Source: Selenomonadaceae bacterium (GTDB taxonomy: Bacteria > Bacillota > Negativicutes > Selenomonadales > Selenomonadaceae). Taken from it: DNA of 64,000 nt. Positions 38,481 through 50,400 of this stretch are shown piece by piece. A program made the position numbers and the translations under genes. Numbering within the stretch: position 1 is the stretch's first letter; each line of letters opens with the position of its first letter. The stretch spans positions 1 through 64,000 of the forward strand of contig JAGABT010000011.1 of NCBI GenBank assembly GCA_017614505.1, read 5' to 3'. The notes beneath the pieces are model-generated. The model was not told the origin of the DNA. It searched no databases and saw only the letters and a list, made by a program, of their open reading frames with translations.

Positions 38481-39995
38481 TCACCCTAAAATTTTTTTGA
38501 TAGATTCTTTCAGCGAGTTCAGCGTCTGCATTAGCCCGCTCACTTTTTCGGAGCTTAAAGAGTTCAGTTCGTCAATCTGTTTCGCCTGAGCCTTAATGGT
38601 CTGGCTCGCGTTGGTGCAAAACTTTTCGAGTTTGGGCAGTGGATTTTGCTCGACGACCCCGAAAATTTCTACGCTGAGTTCAGCGCCAACAATTTCACAG
38701 TTTATCGTGAACCAGGGATCCGTACTCAAAAATAAATGGTATTCGTCCAGAATTTCCTGAGCGTTGCTGGAAAAATTCGTGACCTCGACGCCGTTGACCA
38801 GAATTTTCGTTAGCCGAATCAGCATCAGATTTTTATCGTCGGGGTCGAAACGCAACTGTCGGACGGAACCTTTCATCGGGCAGGTGAACTTAGCGAAGAA
38901 TGCGCCGCCCGCCCCAATCTGTACAAGTTCGCGCAGAGAATCTTCCTCGCTGAAGCCCGCGCCAAAATCCACGTAAAGGCAGCTGTGCAGCAACGGCACT
39001 TGAAATTTTATTCCGAAAACGTCCGCCGCGCCGGTGTCCCTCATAAAAATTTTTTCGTCATAGCCGTAAAGTTTCTTAAGGGTCGCCGCTGTCTCCGCGT
39101 TACTCAGTAGCGCGTAAAGTTTTTCGAGTCCCAGTTTCTGATACGAAGGCAGGTGGTGTTCCAGGCACAGTTTCGCCAGCGCGAAGTCCGGCAGAATTTC
39201 TCCGCCGACGCAATATTTTTTCGCCTCTGGAAATATTTTAAGAAACTCCTGCGCGTCGTCCGTCAGCGAGAAAAATTCCCGCGCCGTGAAGTACGTTTCG
39301 TTCGAGACGCGTATGGATTTTTCCAGGCTCAGCGAACTCACCGAGTTCTGATTTTCGCGCCGCAGCCGGAAATTTATCAGCTCGCGCTCAAGCACGTAGA
39401 CGTTGCGCCGCTTGCACAGGTTCAGCCACATGTAAAAATCTGGCAACTGCCACAGGCACGCATTCAGCGCCAAATTTTCCCGCTCATTTCGGAAAAGCAC
39501 GCTGGGATTACAGAAGCAGTTCAGGTTCCAAAATAAATTATTCAGCCACTCCTCGCGCGAGCGATTTTTTTTCTTGAAAACCAGCTTGTAGGGGTGCCCT
39601 TCCGGCAAATCGTACGGCGCGCCGCTCTCGTCGATGAACTTCACCTGCGTAAAGCAGGCGGCGTATTCCTTATGCGCGTCCATAAACTCCACCTGCGCAG
39701 AAAGTTTGTCCCGCTCCCAGATGTCGTCGGAATGATGGAACGCAATATATTCCCCGTGCGAAAATTCCAGCGGCTCCTGAATTGCGTAGTACGGTCCGCG
39801 ATTTTTTTCGTACAGGAAAAGTTTTATGCGCGGGTCGTCGAAGGAGCGGATAACTTCCTGGCTGGTATCAGTCGAGCCGTCGTCGAAAATTAAAAGCTCA
39901 AAGTCGCTGAAAGTTTGTTCCAGCACGCTCTGAATCGACGCGGCGAGATATTTCGCGTGGTTGTACGAGGACAGAATTACACTGACTTTTGGCAT
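38481..39995 (-). CDS. Family 2 glycosyltransferase with extra C-terminal domain
   Basis: 504 residues. The N-terminal GT-A domain reads PKVSVILSSYNHAKYLAASI, with FDDGSTDTS and an HHSDDIW motif (DXD-like, metal and sugar-nucleotide binding). From about residue 290 there is a second, beta-rich region of unknown fold, and the last 50 residues form a coiled coil. Part of the minus-strand glycan unit. Donor and acceptor unknown. Confidence 0.87.
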   Translation of the reverse strand: MPKVSVILSSYNHAKYLAASIQSVLEQTFSDFELLIFDDGSTDTSQEVIRSFDDPRIKLFLYEKNRGPYYAIQEPLEFSHGEYIAFHHSDDIWERDKLSAQVEFMDAHKEYAACFTQVKFIDESGAPYDLPEGHPYKLVFKKKNRSREEWLNNLFWNLNCFCNPSVLFRNERENLALNACLWQLPDFYMWLNLCKRRNVYVLERELINFRLRRENQNSVSSLSLEKSIRVSNETYFTAREFFSLTDDAQEFLKIFPEAKKYCVGGEILPDFALAKLCLEHHLPSYQKLGLEKLYALLSNAETAATLKKLYGYDEKIFMRDTGAADVFGIKFQVPLLHSCLYVDFGAGFSEEDSLRELVQIGAGGAFFAKFTCPMKGSVRQLRFDPDDKNLMLIRLTKILVNGVEVTNFSSNAQEILDEYHLFLSTDPWFTINCEIVGAELSVEIFGVVEQNPLPKLEKFCTNASQTIKAQAKQIDELNSLSSEKVSGLMQTLNSLKESIKKILG

Positions 39996-40010
39996 GACTT
40001 TCCTTTCGGT

Positions 40011-41855
40011 TCAGTGGATTTCATAAATGTAACTGCCGGCATCTTCGTAGATTTTCTGGATTTTAACCCTGGGCGTCGAGAAATTTTCCAGCGCGCCGTC
40101 ACGCGAGAAAATATAGCGCGCCTCAAGTTTCGGCAAATCGGCGGCGTTCAGCTTCACGGTAAAATAATCGTCGCCGTTCAAAATAAATTCCGTCGGCGCG
40201 GCGCTCAGCTCAACGCTGATATGGGCGTAGCGGTTATAAATTTTCTCGGCGGCAGGATTAAGTTTCCGCCAGCGCTCCAGTACGGGGTAGACGTTGACGC
40301 TGTTAATCGTCGGCGCGCCAAACATTATTGGGAAATCGTTCAGTACCACAGATTTGCCTTCGACAATCCACAGCGATTTTCCTTCGCGCTGAACAACCTC
40401 GGCAATTTTTTTCCCGACCGGCATTTCGTAAACCGCGTCGACGCCGGAATTTATCGGGTTGACCGTCGCGCCAATCACCAGCATCATCGCGCACAGAATT
40501 TCCAGCCGCCGCCGAATTTCAAAGCTGACGAAAAGATAAACCGTTGCCGCCGCGAAGGCGAAAATCAGAATCAGCCGCCACGGTACAAGCCATTCCGAAA
40601 TAAAATACCAGACGCAGTAAGTCGTAAGCGCCGCAATCGCCACGCTCAAAACTGTTCGCGCGGGTCTCGGCAGTTTAATTTCCGTCACGCTCAGCCCGCG
40701 AAATACCATCGCCAGCTGCGCAAAATCTATCGCCGCCAGCGTCCGCGTCGGTGTAGTCTTGCTCAGGAGCGTCGCCTTCGCCAGCCACGCCGGATATTCC
40801 CACAGCTCCCACGTCGTCAGGAAAATTACCGCCGCCGCCAGCGCGACCATTACAGCGTCGAATTTTTTTTCCGCGAAAATCTGCCACGCCAGAATTAAAA
40901 ATCCCAGCGGCGCCATGGAGTAGAAGCACGCTGCCTCGCAGTTGTTCGTTAGCTCCTCGATGTCCGCGAATGGCAACGCCGCGCTCGCCCCGTATATCAG
41001 CAGATTTTCCACGTCGATTATGCCGCCCGCTAAAAATCTCTGCCCTGGATATTCCGTCGCCAGCTGCAACTGAATCATTTCCCGCGCAGAAAAAACTGCG
41101 TGGCAAATCGGCGCCAGTACTATTATAGCGCCTGCCAGCCAAAATGTCTTGTCCCTCCGCAAAAATTTCAGCGCAGAATTTTTCGTCACGGCAATAAGGC
41201 AGAATAAAAATACGTAGCCGAAGGAAATCTGCCACGCCGGATAAATTCCGAAAATGAAAATCCCTGCGCACCATAAAAATCCAGCTGCCGCTAATAATCT
41301 GCCGCTGTTCATATAAATTTTCCAGCAGACGACTATTCCCTGACCGGCAGCCAGAATTTCCGCGACGCTGTTCACCGACCACCACCACTGCGCCAGCGGC
41401 GAAAATGCGACCATTATCGCGTAGAGCACGGAAAATTTTTTCTCAGCCTGCAGAATCAGCCGCGCGAACTCGTACGAAACCAGCAGCAAAACTATCAGCC
41501 GCGCCGTCCAGAAAAATGCCAGCGCCGAGCCCTGGTCGAAAAATAAGTAGCCCCACTGCGCCGGTCGGAAAATTACCGCTGGGTGCAGCGCCGCCTGCCC
41601 GTACGTCAGAAATACATTTGTCGACGCCGCGCGGATAATTTCGCTGACAGTCGAGAAGCCCGCGAAGTACTGCGAGAATGCAAACGGCGTGAACACTACC
41701 CATTCATCGGAGCGAATTGGGCGCACCTTGCCTAGAATCACGTCGCTGAGCTCAGGGTGTCCCAGAATTTCGGCGTACATTCCAAGCGACGAGCCGTGAA
41801 TTTCCAGCGCCGCGCATAGAAAAATTACCGCGCCGCCAATCAGCCAGCGTACCAC
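40011..41855 (-). CDS. Multispan membrane protein of glycan cluster (GT-C-like)
   Basis: 614 residues with about 12 predicted membrane segments and a soluble C-terminal domain of about 150 residues. An early extracytoplasmic loop contains PIRSDEWVVFTPFAFSQ, including Asp-Glu, as in GT-C-type transferases that use lipid-linked sugars. I do not recognise a characterised family. Its place between two family 2 glycosyltransferases suggests modification or assembly of the same glycan. It follows the upstream gene without a gap. Confidence 0.65.
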   Translation of the reverse strand: MVRWLIGGAVIFLCAALEIHGSSLGMYAEILGHPELSDVILGKVRPIRSDEWVVFTPFAFSQYFAGFSTVSEIIRAASTNVFLTYGQAALHPAVIFRPAQWGYLFFDQGSALAFFWTARLIVLLLVSYEFARLILQAEKKFSVLYAIMVAFSPLAQWWWSVNSVAEILAAGQGIVVCWKIYMNSGRLLAAAGFLWCAGIFIFGIYPAWQISFGYVFLFCLIAVTKNSALKFLRRDKTFWLAGAIIVLAPICHAVFSAREMIQLQLATEYPGQRFLAGGIIDVENLLIYGASAALPFADIEELTNNCEAACFYSMAPLGFLILAWQIFAEKKFDAVMVALAAAVIFLTTWELWEYPAWLAKATLLSKTTPTRTLAAIDFAQLAMVFRGLSVTEIKLPRPARTVLSVAIAALTTYCVWYFISEWLVPWRLILIFAFAAATVYLFVSFEIRRRLEILCAMMLVIGATVNPINSGVDAVYEMPVGKKIAEVVQREGKSLWIVEGKSVVLNDFPIMFGAPTINSVNVYPVLERWRKLNPAAEKIYNRYAHISVELSAAPTEFILNGDDYFTVKLNAADLPKLEARYIFSRDGALENFSTPRVKIQKIYEDAGSYIYEIH

Positions 41856-42797
41856 TCAGATTCTCCTGTCCAGTAAAATTTTCAGCAGGTTCATTTTTAT
41901 TTCGAAATCCTTGCGCGCGTTGACGGCTATCGTGTCCAGAATCAGCCCGCACGCCGCCGATAACAGCGCGCTCAGTCCCAGAATCGAACTGACTATCAGC
42001 GTCGGGAAACGCGGCACTAAGCCCGTCTCGATGAACTCTATAAAAACCGGCGTGAACAGCGCCAGCGCGATTAGCATGAGCATTACCGACAGCAAGCCGA
42101 AAAATCTCAGCGGGCGGTAGCTGCGGTACAGGTTGAAAATCGTCAGCAGAACTTTCGCGCCGTCGACGTAAGTGTTGAGCTTGCTGAAACTGCCAGCGGG
42201 TCTGTCGCGGTAGTTCACGGGAATGCTTTGCAGCAGCAGATTTTTATCCAGCGCATGAATCGTCATTTCGGTTTCAATTTCAAAGCCCTGCGAAAGCATT
42301 GGAAAACTTTTAACAAACATCGGGCTGAAGGCGCGGTAGCCGGTCATCACGTCGAGGATTTTCGCGCCGCCGCTCCAGAAAGTATTTATACAGCCGCGAA
42401 CCAGCGAGTTGCCAAAGTTATGGAACGGGCGCTTGTTCTCCTCGAAGTACGTCGCGCTGAGCCGGTCGCCGATAACCATATCAGCCCTGCCAGTCAAAAC
42501 CATTTCGCACATCGCGCGGGCGTATTCGGCGGGGTAGGTATCGTCGCCGTCCGTCATAATGTAGCAGTCGGCGTCAATGTCACGGAACATCGAGCGAATC
42601 ACATTGCCCTTGCCCTGCCGGTATTCGTGCCGGACGACAGCGCCAGCTTTCTGCGCAAGTTCAGCGGTATTGTCAGTCGAATTGTTGTCGTAGACGTAAA
42701 TCGTCGCCGTCGGCAGTTCGCGCCGGAAATCGCTTATGACTTTTTCTACCGTCAGACTTTCGTTGTAGCACGGAATCAGTACCGCAATTTTTTTCAT
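41856..42797 (-). CDS. DPM1/GtrB-like polyprenyl-phosphate glycosyltransferase
   Basis: 313 residues. GT-A domain starting KIAVLIPCYNESLTVEKVI, with VYDNNSTDNT, the catalytic TDGDDTYP (DXD) and the DVMTGYRAFSP segment, followed by two membrane helices (about 235-290). This build transfers a hexose to undecaprenyl phosphate, supplying a lipid-linked sugar that the adjacent GT-C-like protein could use. The ATG follows directly on the putP stop. Confidence 0.88.
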   Translation of the reverse strand: MKKIAVLIPCYNESLTVEKVISDFRRELPTATIYVYDNNSTDNTAELAQKAGAVVRHEYRQGKGNVIRSMFRDIDADCYIMTDGDDTYPAEYARAMCEMVLTGRADMVIGDRLSATYFEENKRPFHNFGNSLVRGCINTFWSGGAKILDVMTGYRAFSPMFVKSFPMLSQGFEIETEMTIHALDKNLLLQSIPVNYRDRPAGSFSKLNTYVDGAKVLLTIFNLYRSYRPLRFFGLLSVMLMLIALALFTPVFIEFIETGLVPRFPTLIVSSILGLSALLSAACGLILDTIAVNARKDFEIKMNLLKILLDRRI

Positions 42798-44282
42798 TTA
42801 AATCTTGCTCCGATTGACCGCTTCAAACGTATCCAGAATCTCTTTGGAAGGTTTCGCGTCGAACTTGCTGACGACGTAAATTGCAACCAGCGAGAAAATA
42901 AAGCCAGGAACAATTTCGTAGAGCTCGAACGGCGCAAAATTTTTCCAAGCCAAAATCGTCACGCCGCCCACGATAATTCCGGCGATAACGCCGCGCCGCG
43001 TCGTCCATTTCCAGAACAGGCTCATAAGAATCGCCGGTCCGAACGCCGCGCCGAATCCTGCCCACGCGTAGGCAACCATGTCCAGAATGAAACTGTTGGG
43101 GTTGAATCCGAGGTAAACCGCTATCGACGCGATTATTAAAACTGACGCGCGCGAAATCCAGACAAGCTCATTCTGGCTCGCGTCTTTTTTCAGCAAAGTT
43201 TTGTAGAAGTCCTGCGCGAAAGCCGACGCCGCAACCAGCAGCTGTGAACTTGCCGTAGACATTATCGCCGCTAAGACTGCGCTCAAGACCACGCCAGCTA
43301 CGATTGGCGGGAAAAGACTGTTCGTCATGACGAGGAAAACTTTTTCGGAGTCCGTGCCTTCGAGCGGCGTTGAAAGGTAGACCGTGCCGACCATTCCAAC
43401 TGCGACCGCCGCCGCCAGGCTGAGGATAACCCAGGTCATTGCGATACGCGTTGCCTGCGGAATTTCCGCCGTCGATTTTACCGCCATGAATCTAACGAGA
43501 ATGTGCGGCTGCCCGAAATATCCAATGCCCCACGCCATGAGCGAAAGAATTTCCAGCGCGGTTATCGTGGAGCCGTCCGGCTTCAGAAACGGGTCGAACA
43601 TTGACGCCTTGAAATTTTGTATCGCGCTGACTGTCTCGCCGAATCCGCCGAGGGACATTGCCGCGCAGACTGGCACGACCAGAATTGCAAAAAACATCAT
43701 GACGCCCTGAATGAAATCCGTGCGGCTGACGGCTAAGAATCCGCCAATCAACGTGTAGAATACGACTGAGCCCGCGCCCAGAATTATCGCCATGGAAAAA
43801 TCCAGACCGAAGACCGTTTCAAAAAGTCTGCCCGCGGAAACGAAGCCGCTCGAAGTGTACAAAATAAAAAATATCAGTATGAAAATTGCTGGCACGATTC
43901 GGAGCAAATTACTCTCGTCGTGGAAGCGGTTCTGCAAAAATTCCGGCAGTGTCAGCGCGTTGCCAGCCAGCTCGGTGTACCTGCGCAGGCGCTTTGCTAC
44001 AAACTGCCAGTTCGCCCAGGTTCCAATAGCAATTCCAACGGCAATCCAGCCAGCGTTGAGACCTGCAAGGTAAGCGAAGCCAGGCACGCCCATGAGCATC
44101 CAGCCGCTCATATCCGACGCCTCGGCGCTGAGCGAAGTCACCCACGCGCCTAAGCGGCGGTTCCCCAGAAAATAATCGCTCATGTTTTTCGTCTGCCGGT
44201 AGTAGTAAACACCAATCGCCATCATCAGCCCAATATAAAACACGAACGCAGTGATTATCATCGCATCGTTAGCCAGTTCCAA
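42798..44282 (-). CDS. putP: Sodium/proline symporter (PutP, SSS family)
   Basis: 494 residues from a TTG at 44282, the best-placed start near an AGGAAA site; the ATG at 44261 is an alternative. About 13 membrane helices with the SSS hallmarks YYRQTKNMSDYFLGNRRLG (residues about 22-40), SAEASDMSGWMLMGVPG and GYFGQPHILVRFMA. Imports proline with sodium. Leads a string of tightly packed minus-strand genes. The 175 bases before the RTX gene hold mosaic element copy i. Confidence 0.9.
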   Translation of the reverse strand: MELANDAMIITAFVFYIGLMMAIGVYYYRQTKNMSDYFLGNRRLGAWVTSLSAEASDMSGWMLMGVPGFAYLAGLNAGWIAVGIAIGTWANWQFVAKRLRRYTELAGNALTLPEFLQNRFHDESNLLRIVPAIFILIFFILYTSSGFVSAGRLFETVFGLDFSMAIILGAGSVVFYTLIGGFLAVSRTDFIQGVMMFFAILVVPVCAAMSLGGFGETVSAIQNFKASMFDPFLKPDGSTITALEILSLMAWGIGYFGQPHILVRFMAVKSTAEIPQATRIAMTWVILSLAAAVAVGMVGTVYLSTPLEGTDSEKVFLVMTNSLFPPIVAGVVLSAVLAAIMSTASSQLLVAASAFAQDFYKTLLKKDASQNELVWISRASVLIIASIAVYLGFNPNSFILDMVAYAWAGFGAAFGPAILMSLFWKWTTRRGVIAGIIVGGVTILAWKNFAPFELYEIVPGFIFSLVAIYVVSKFDAKPSKEILDTFEAVNRSKI

Positions 44283-44348
44283 TTTCCTGCCCCCTTTTTT
44301 AAACAAACTCTAAAAGTATAAATCACAGGAAATTTTTTGTAAAGCAAA

Positions 44349-44478
44349 AAAAGAGGCGCCCCATGGACGCACGCGCTTAAGAAGCGCGCCATGGACGGCG
44401 CGCGGGCCGTCACAGGTCGCCGGAAGCGACCTATGCGGCCCCCTTTCTTTGCCAGCGTTTCTTTCGAGAAAGAAATGC
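44349..44478 (-). repeat. Mosaic palindromic 3'-end element, copy i
   Basis: On the minus strand it starts a few bases after the stop of the giant RTX gene. AGCATTTCTTTCTCG...CGAGAAAGAAACGCT-type hairpin, GGCAAAGAAA, a GGGGCCGCATAGGTCGC hairpin, a GCGCGCC palindrome and one 28-bp unit. Confidence 0.85.
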
Positions 44479-44482
44479 TGAA

Positions 44483-47400
44483 TCAGTTTTCCGAACTGTA
44501 CGGCGCAATGGAAAGCTGCGCGATTGAAGTCGAAGTTGCCATGTTTTCAAGGTTGGTAACGGAATAATCTTCCGAGGAAATTTCGTCCAGCTGCGCGGCG
44601 TCAGAAATGAAATTGTCATCGTCGGTGAACCAATAGCCGTTGGAGCCGCTTGAAGAATTAGCGCTGTAAACCTTGGACTTACCATTGGAATCGATGACAG
44701 TTATTTTGTCGATATATTCGCCGTCCTTAATTTGAATTGAACCGCCGTCATCCGTGTAGAAATAGACATCTCCTTTGATTGTACGCGATGCATAGTCATC
44801 AATAGCTATACCGCCTTCGAGACTGATTGAATCTGTTGTAGAATATTTCTGGATAACGTCGGCGCCTGAAGAATAAACAAAAATGTCCTTGCCATTGCCG
44901 CCGATAAGAGTATCGTTTCCGCCGTCACCGTTCAGCGTAGCGCCGCCTTTACCGGCAGTGATTACATTGTTTTTAGCGTTGCCGATAATCTCAATAGCAC
45001 GATTGAAACTTGACGCCACAGAAATACTCGTGACACTCTGCGCGTCAGCGTAGCTGCTGAAGTCAACGACATCGCCTGTCAGACTTGAAGTTATCACCGC
45101 CGCAGTTTTCGCGCTGTTCAAAGATATTCCAATTGGCAGTGCGCCAGACAGGCTAATCTTTGAGCCATTCACATTAATTACGCTTTCGCTGGCACCGACG
45201 ATTGTGATATATTCATCTCCAATTTTCAAAATCCCGTCACTGCCGTTAGTATTGACCGCATCAACACTTCCGCCGGTGACTGTCAGAATGTCGTATTTAC
45301 TGTTGAACCCGTAGATCACGTCTTCGCCGTCGCCCCTGGCGTACTGAATAACATTATTTTTTGTACTGCTTGAAAGAGTAATTTCGTCGTTGCCCTTGCC
45401 GCCGCTAATGGTTACGTTTTTCGCGCTGCCGCTTACGACCATAACATCATTGCCGCCGCCTGCAGAAATAAAAACGCTGTTGCCGCTGTTGATAAATTCG
45501 TCGTTACCGTCTCCTTCTCCGCCGATAATCGTTACGCCGTTGCCACTGTTTGTTATGTAGTCGTGTCCAGTTCCCAAATCGATATAAGCATGAGCGCCGC
45601 TGTTGGTAACGCTATCGTCGCCGCCCAGCATGCTAATCTTCATGGATTCAACGGTATTATTCAGCGTGTCATCACCATTCGACCTGACGATTATGCTTTT
45701 ATCAACACATATCCAGCCGCTGAGCGTGTCGATATTCACATCGCTCTTCGAAATATCTTTAAGACAGATAACATTGGAGGTGCCGGTGCCAATCGTTACC
45801 AGTAAATTTGAGCCGCTGTCCTGATATTTGCTGATTGTACCCTCAATCTTAATAGAATCGCTGCCGCCGAAACCGTAAATGCTGTCCTTGCCGTCGGATG
45901 CGCTATAGCAAATGACGTTCTCCTTGCCGTTAGTGTAGATTATATCATTGCCAGCGCCGCCATAAATCGTTGCCGCTTCACCATAATTATTAATCACGTC
46001 AGCGCCGCCGAGCGCTTTGATTCTGGCACCGCGCAGATAATTCGGAATAGTGTCAGCGTATTCCGTGCCGGAAATATATCCCAGTTCGGTTCGGTAGGTA
46101 ATAACGTTGTTTATTATCTGCAGCTCGTCGAGCTTAACGTCCCTGACAACGATTTTATTTGATTCGTCAATCGTGAAGGTGGCGTTATTCGCGCTGTTAG
46201 CGGCGCCGGTAATTGAGCCCGCAGCTTTAATTGAGTTTACAATTTCAAAATTCGCAATGGTATCCTTGCCGTTGCCCGCAACAATAGTGTTGCCGGTGAA
46301 GCCGCTCTCAAGGCTGATTGAATCGTCGCCCGCACCGCTGTCTATGTAGGTATTATCTGCGCTGATTTTAATCACATCGTTGCCGGCCAGCGCGTTGACA
46401 GTCACGCCGTTAGTCGAAATGGTAGCGGTATCGTTGCCGCTGGTAAGCGAAATCACGCCGGTTTCCGTTTCGTCATCAGGTTTAAGAGTGCCAATAATTT
46501 CGGGCAGCGTACCCTTTAAAGTAATCTTACCCTTGAAAGTATCGCCGCTGTAAACGCTGACGATTGAGCCGGACAGTGAGTAAGTGCCGCTGGAAATTTC
46601 CAGTGTATCTTTCGCGCTGGAACCGGTAATGCAGTCATTGCCATCGCCCGCCGCGTACAGGAAAATATTTCCCTTGCCGTTGGAATAAATCGTGTCATTG
46701 CCAGCGCCACCATAAACCGTAACGTTGCTGGCGCTGCCGCCGATTGAGATTTTGTCAGCGCCTGCTCCCGCGTCCAGGTAAACGCTGCTTACAGAAATGG
46801 TAGCGTTGTCCGCGCCGCTGGTAAGAGTTTTGGGATATTCCGGCTTGTCGACGTAAATTATCACGCCGCCGCTCACACTAAGATTTTCCTGCGCGACGTT
46901 TTTCAGCGTAAGGACGTTAGACGCGCTGCCGCCCACTGTCACAAGAACATTCGCACTGCTTTGCTTCAGGCTGACGGTTCCCGACACAATCTGGATTGAA
47001 TCCGCGCCGCCGAAGCCAACGATTGTATCCTTGCCGTTGCCGCTTGCGTACTGAATCAAATTGCCCTTGCCATTGGTGTAGAGAGAATCGTTGCCGGAGC
47101 CGCCGGAAATTGTTACGCCGCTTGCGCTGGAACCGAGGCTGATTTTGTCTACGCCCGCCCCGCCGCTGATTGAGACATTGCTGGCGGTATTGGTAACGGT
47201 ATCGTTGCCAGCGTCGCCGCTGATTGTAACGTAGCTGGCAGAATTGTAAATCGAGTCTGCGTCTGCGCCGCCGTACACCGTGACGCTCGCGCCGGTATTG
47301 GAGATTTTGTCTGCGCCAGCCCCGCCGTCGAGGTAAACGCCGCTCAGACTATTTTTGATTATGTCAGCGCCCGCCAGACCGTAAATCGTGGCGTTCGCAA

Positions 47401-50400
47401 CGGTATTGGTGTAGCTGTCGGCGCCGCTCGTCAGAGAAATTAGCTTGGAATTACCGCTAATTGAAACCTGCTTCGCCGCCGCCGTGCCGGCTTTCAGCCA
47501 GAATTTTTTGCCGACATAATCTTTCAGCGTCATTGAGCCGGAGCCTATGGAAATAATTGCGTCGGAGCCGCTGGCGGTGGTGCTGTAGCTGCCAGAAATT
47601 TGAATCGTGTCGTAGCTGGTGAGGTGGTAAATCGTGTCGTATCCGTCGCCGGAATTGTAGACGTAGACATTACCGAGGGTGGTCACGCTGTTGAGATAAA
47701 CGGTGTCGTTGCCGGTGCCGCCGAGGATAGTGTTTCTCCCCCAGAGCGAAGATCCGCTGGAGAGGGTGATCCAGTCGTTGTCAGCTCCACCGTTAATCGA
47801 GTTATAGAGGTTGTATGCGCTGTAAATCGTGTCAGCACCTAAGCCGCCTTCAATCGTCACGTAAGAACCATCACTGGTAATCGTGTCATTACCGTCGCCG
47901 CCGTCTATCTTCACGTAACCGACATAATTGTAAATGGAGTCATCGCCAGTGCCAGCGTATATTGTCACACTTGAACCTTGATTGGAAATTCGATCATTGC
48001 CATCGCCGCCAAAAATCACCGCTGCGCTCGCAACGCTGGTATTGCTAATCGTGTCGTTCCACGCCAGCGCATAAATCGTGGCGTTCGCAACTGTATTGGT
48101 GTAGCTGTCGGCGCCGCTGGTAAGGCTGATTATCGGCAGAGGTTTTTTCTTTATGACGCCGCCGGAAATTTCAAGTTCGCTCGGACTCATATCTTTGATA
48201 GTAATGACGTTGCTGGTACCACTGCCAATCGTAACCAGAACATTGGCGCCGCTCGCTGTCGGCGTACCAATCGTGCCGGTAACTTTGATTGAGTCGTCGC
48301 CGCCGAAATTGTAAATGGTATCTTTACCGTCGGCTGAGGCGTACTGAATGAGATTGCCTTTGCCGTTGGTTATAATCGAATCATTCCCCGCGCCGCCGGA
48401 GATTGTCACGCCGCTCGCGCTGGAACCGAGGCTGATTTTGTCGGTGCCCGCCCCGCCGCTGATTGAGACATTGCTGGCAGTATTGGTAACGGTATCGTTG
48501 CCAGCGTCGCCGCTGATTGTAACGTAGCTGGCAGAATTGTAAATCGAATCTGCGTCAGCGCCGCCATAGACCGTGACGCTTGCGCCGGTGTTGGAAATTT
48601 TGTCAGCGCCAGCCCCGCCGTCGATATAAACGCCGCTCAAACTGTTTTTGATTGTGTCAGCGCCCGCCAGACCGTAAATCGTGGCGCCCGCAACTGTATT
48701 GGTGTAGCTGTCGGCGCCGCTGGTAAGGCTGACAATTCTGCTGTCTATCGTCGGATAAGTTTTGCCGTTGACGACAATTTCCTTGCCCTTGCCGTTTTTG
48801 ACTTTGAGCGTGCTGGAGCCAATCTTGAACACGGCGTCTGAACCGCTTACCGAATACGCGCTGACTGAGCCGCTGGACAGAGTTATTACATCGCCGCTCT
48901 CGTAGTCCGCAATCACGTCGCTGCCCGCGCTGTAAACGAAAACGTCATTGCCAGCGCCGCCGTACAGAGTATCGTTGCCCGTACCGCCGTCGATTGTATC
49001 TGCGCCGCTCCCGCCGTAGATTTTGTTAGCCTTGGCGTTGCCGGTTATGTTCATGCCGCCCGTTCGCGCAGTGGCGGTTATCGTGACGACCGTGGAAGGA
49101 TAATCCGCGCTCTTGAGCGTGCTGCTGGCGTAGTTCGTCTTGACGGTCATTGCCGTATTGGCGGAATTGTAAACCAGACCGTTATCGTCCGGCTCAAGGC
49201 TGCCTTTGATATTCACAGCCGTGTTCGCCGCGCCAACGAGCGTCATAGCGCCGCCGCCAGTCACACTCAAGATTAAATTGCTGCCGTCGGTCGAGCGCTT
49301 GTAGGTAGCCCCGCCGATTGAAACTGTGTCGTAATTCGTGGCGTAGTAGATTAAATCGCTGCCGTCGCCGCTGTTGTAGACGTAGACATTGCCAATGGTA
49401 GTATAGGCGTTAAGATAAACGGTGTCATTGCCGGTGCAGCCGGAAATTGTGACCTTGTTAGAATCATAAAGGCTACTGTAAAGGCTGACAATGTCCGCGC
49501 CCGCGCCCGCGTCTATCGTCACGCTGTAGCCATAATAATTGGAAATGTAGTCATTGCCCGCGCCCGCGTCTATCGTCACGCTGGAGCCATAATTGCGAAT
49601 AGTATCAGCGCCGTCGCCCGCGTCTATCGTCACGCTGGAGCCATAATGATTGTAAATGTAGTCATTGCCGTCGCCCGCGTCTACCGTCACGCTGGAGCCA
49701 TAATAATTGTAAATGTAGTCATTGCCGTCGCCCGCGTCTATCGTCACGCTGTAGCCATAATTGTAAATGGAGTCATTGCCTGTGCCCGCGTCTATCGTCA
49801 CGCTGGAGCCATAACAATTGTAAATGGAGTCATTGCCGCCCTGCGCATAGATAGCCACGCTGGAATTGTTTTGCGGATTTACCAAAGTATCAGCGCCGGA
49901 GGTGCCGTAGCGCGCCTTTACGTCATTGTAAACCGCCACAGTGCCGGAAGAATTTTTCAAATGAATTTTGTTGTAAGAATCAGCGAGAGCATTTTTCAGC
50001 ACAACGGAGCCGCTGCCTACGTTCACGATAAAATCATTGCCGCTCTTAGTGGTGGAGTAGCTGCCGCTGGTAATGTGCAGGGTATCGGCGGTCGTGAAGC
50101 CGTAAATCGTATCATTGCCGTCACCGCTGGCATATTGGTACAGATTGCCGTAAATGCTGAGACCGTTGCCATAGATAGTGTCGTTGCCGGTGCCGCCCTT
50201 GACTGTATTATAGCCGTACCAAATGTCGCTGTAGAGGCTGATTCTGTCAGCGCCCGCGCCGCCATCTATCGAACCATAATAAGCATAAATCGTGTCCGCG
50301 TCGTCTCCGCCATCAACCGTGCCGCCGCTAATGCTGATATAGTCGCTACCTGCGCCGCCATAAATCGTCTTTGAAGATCCGCCGCCAATAATGAGATAGT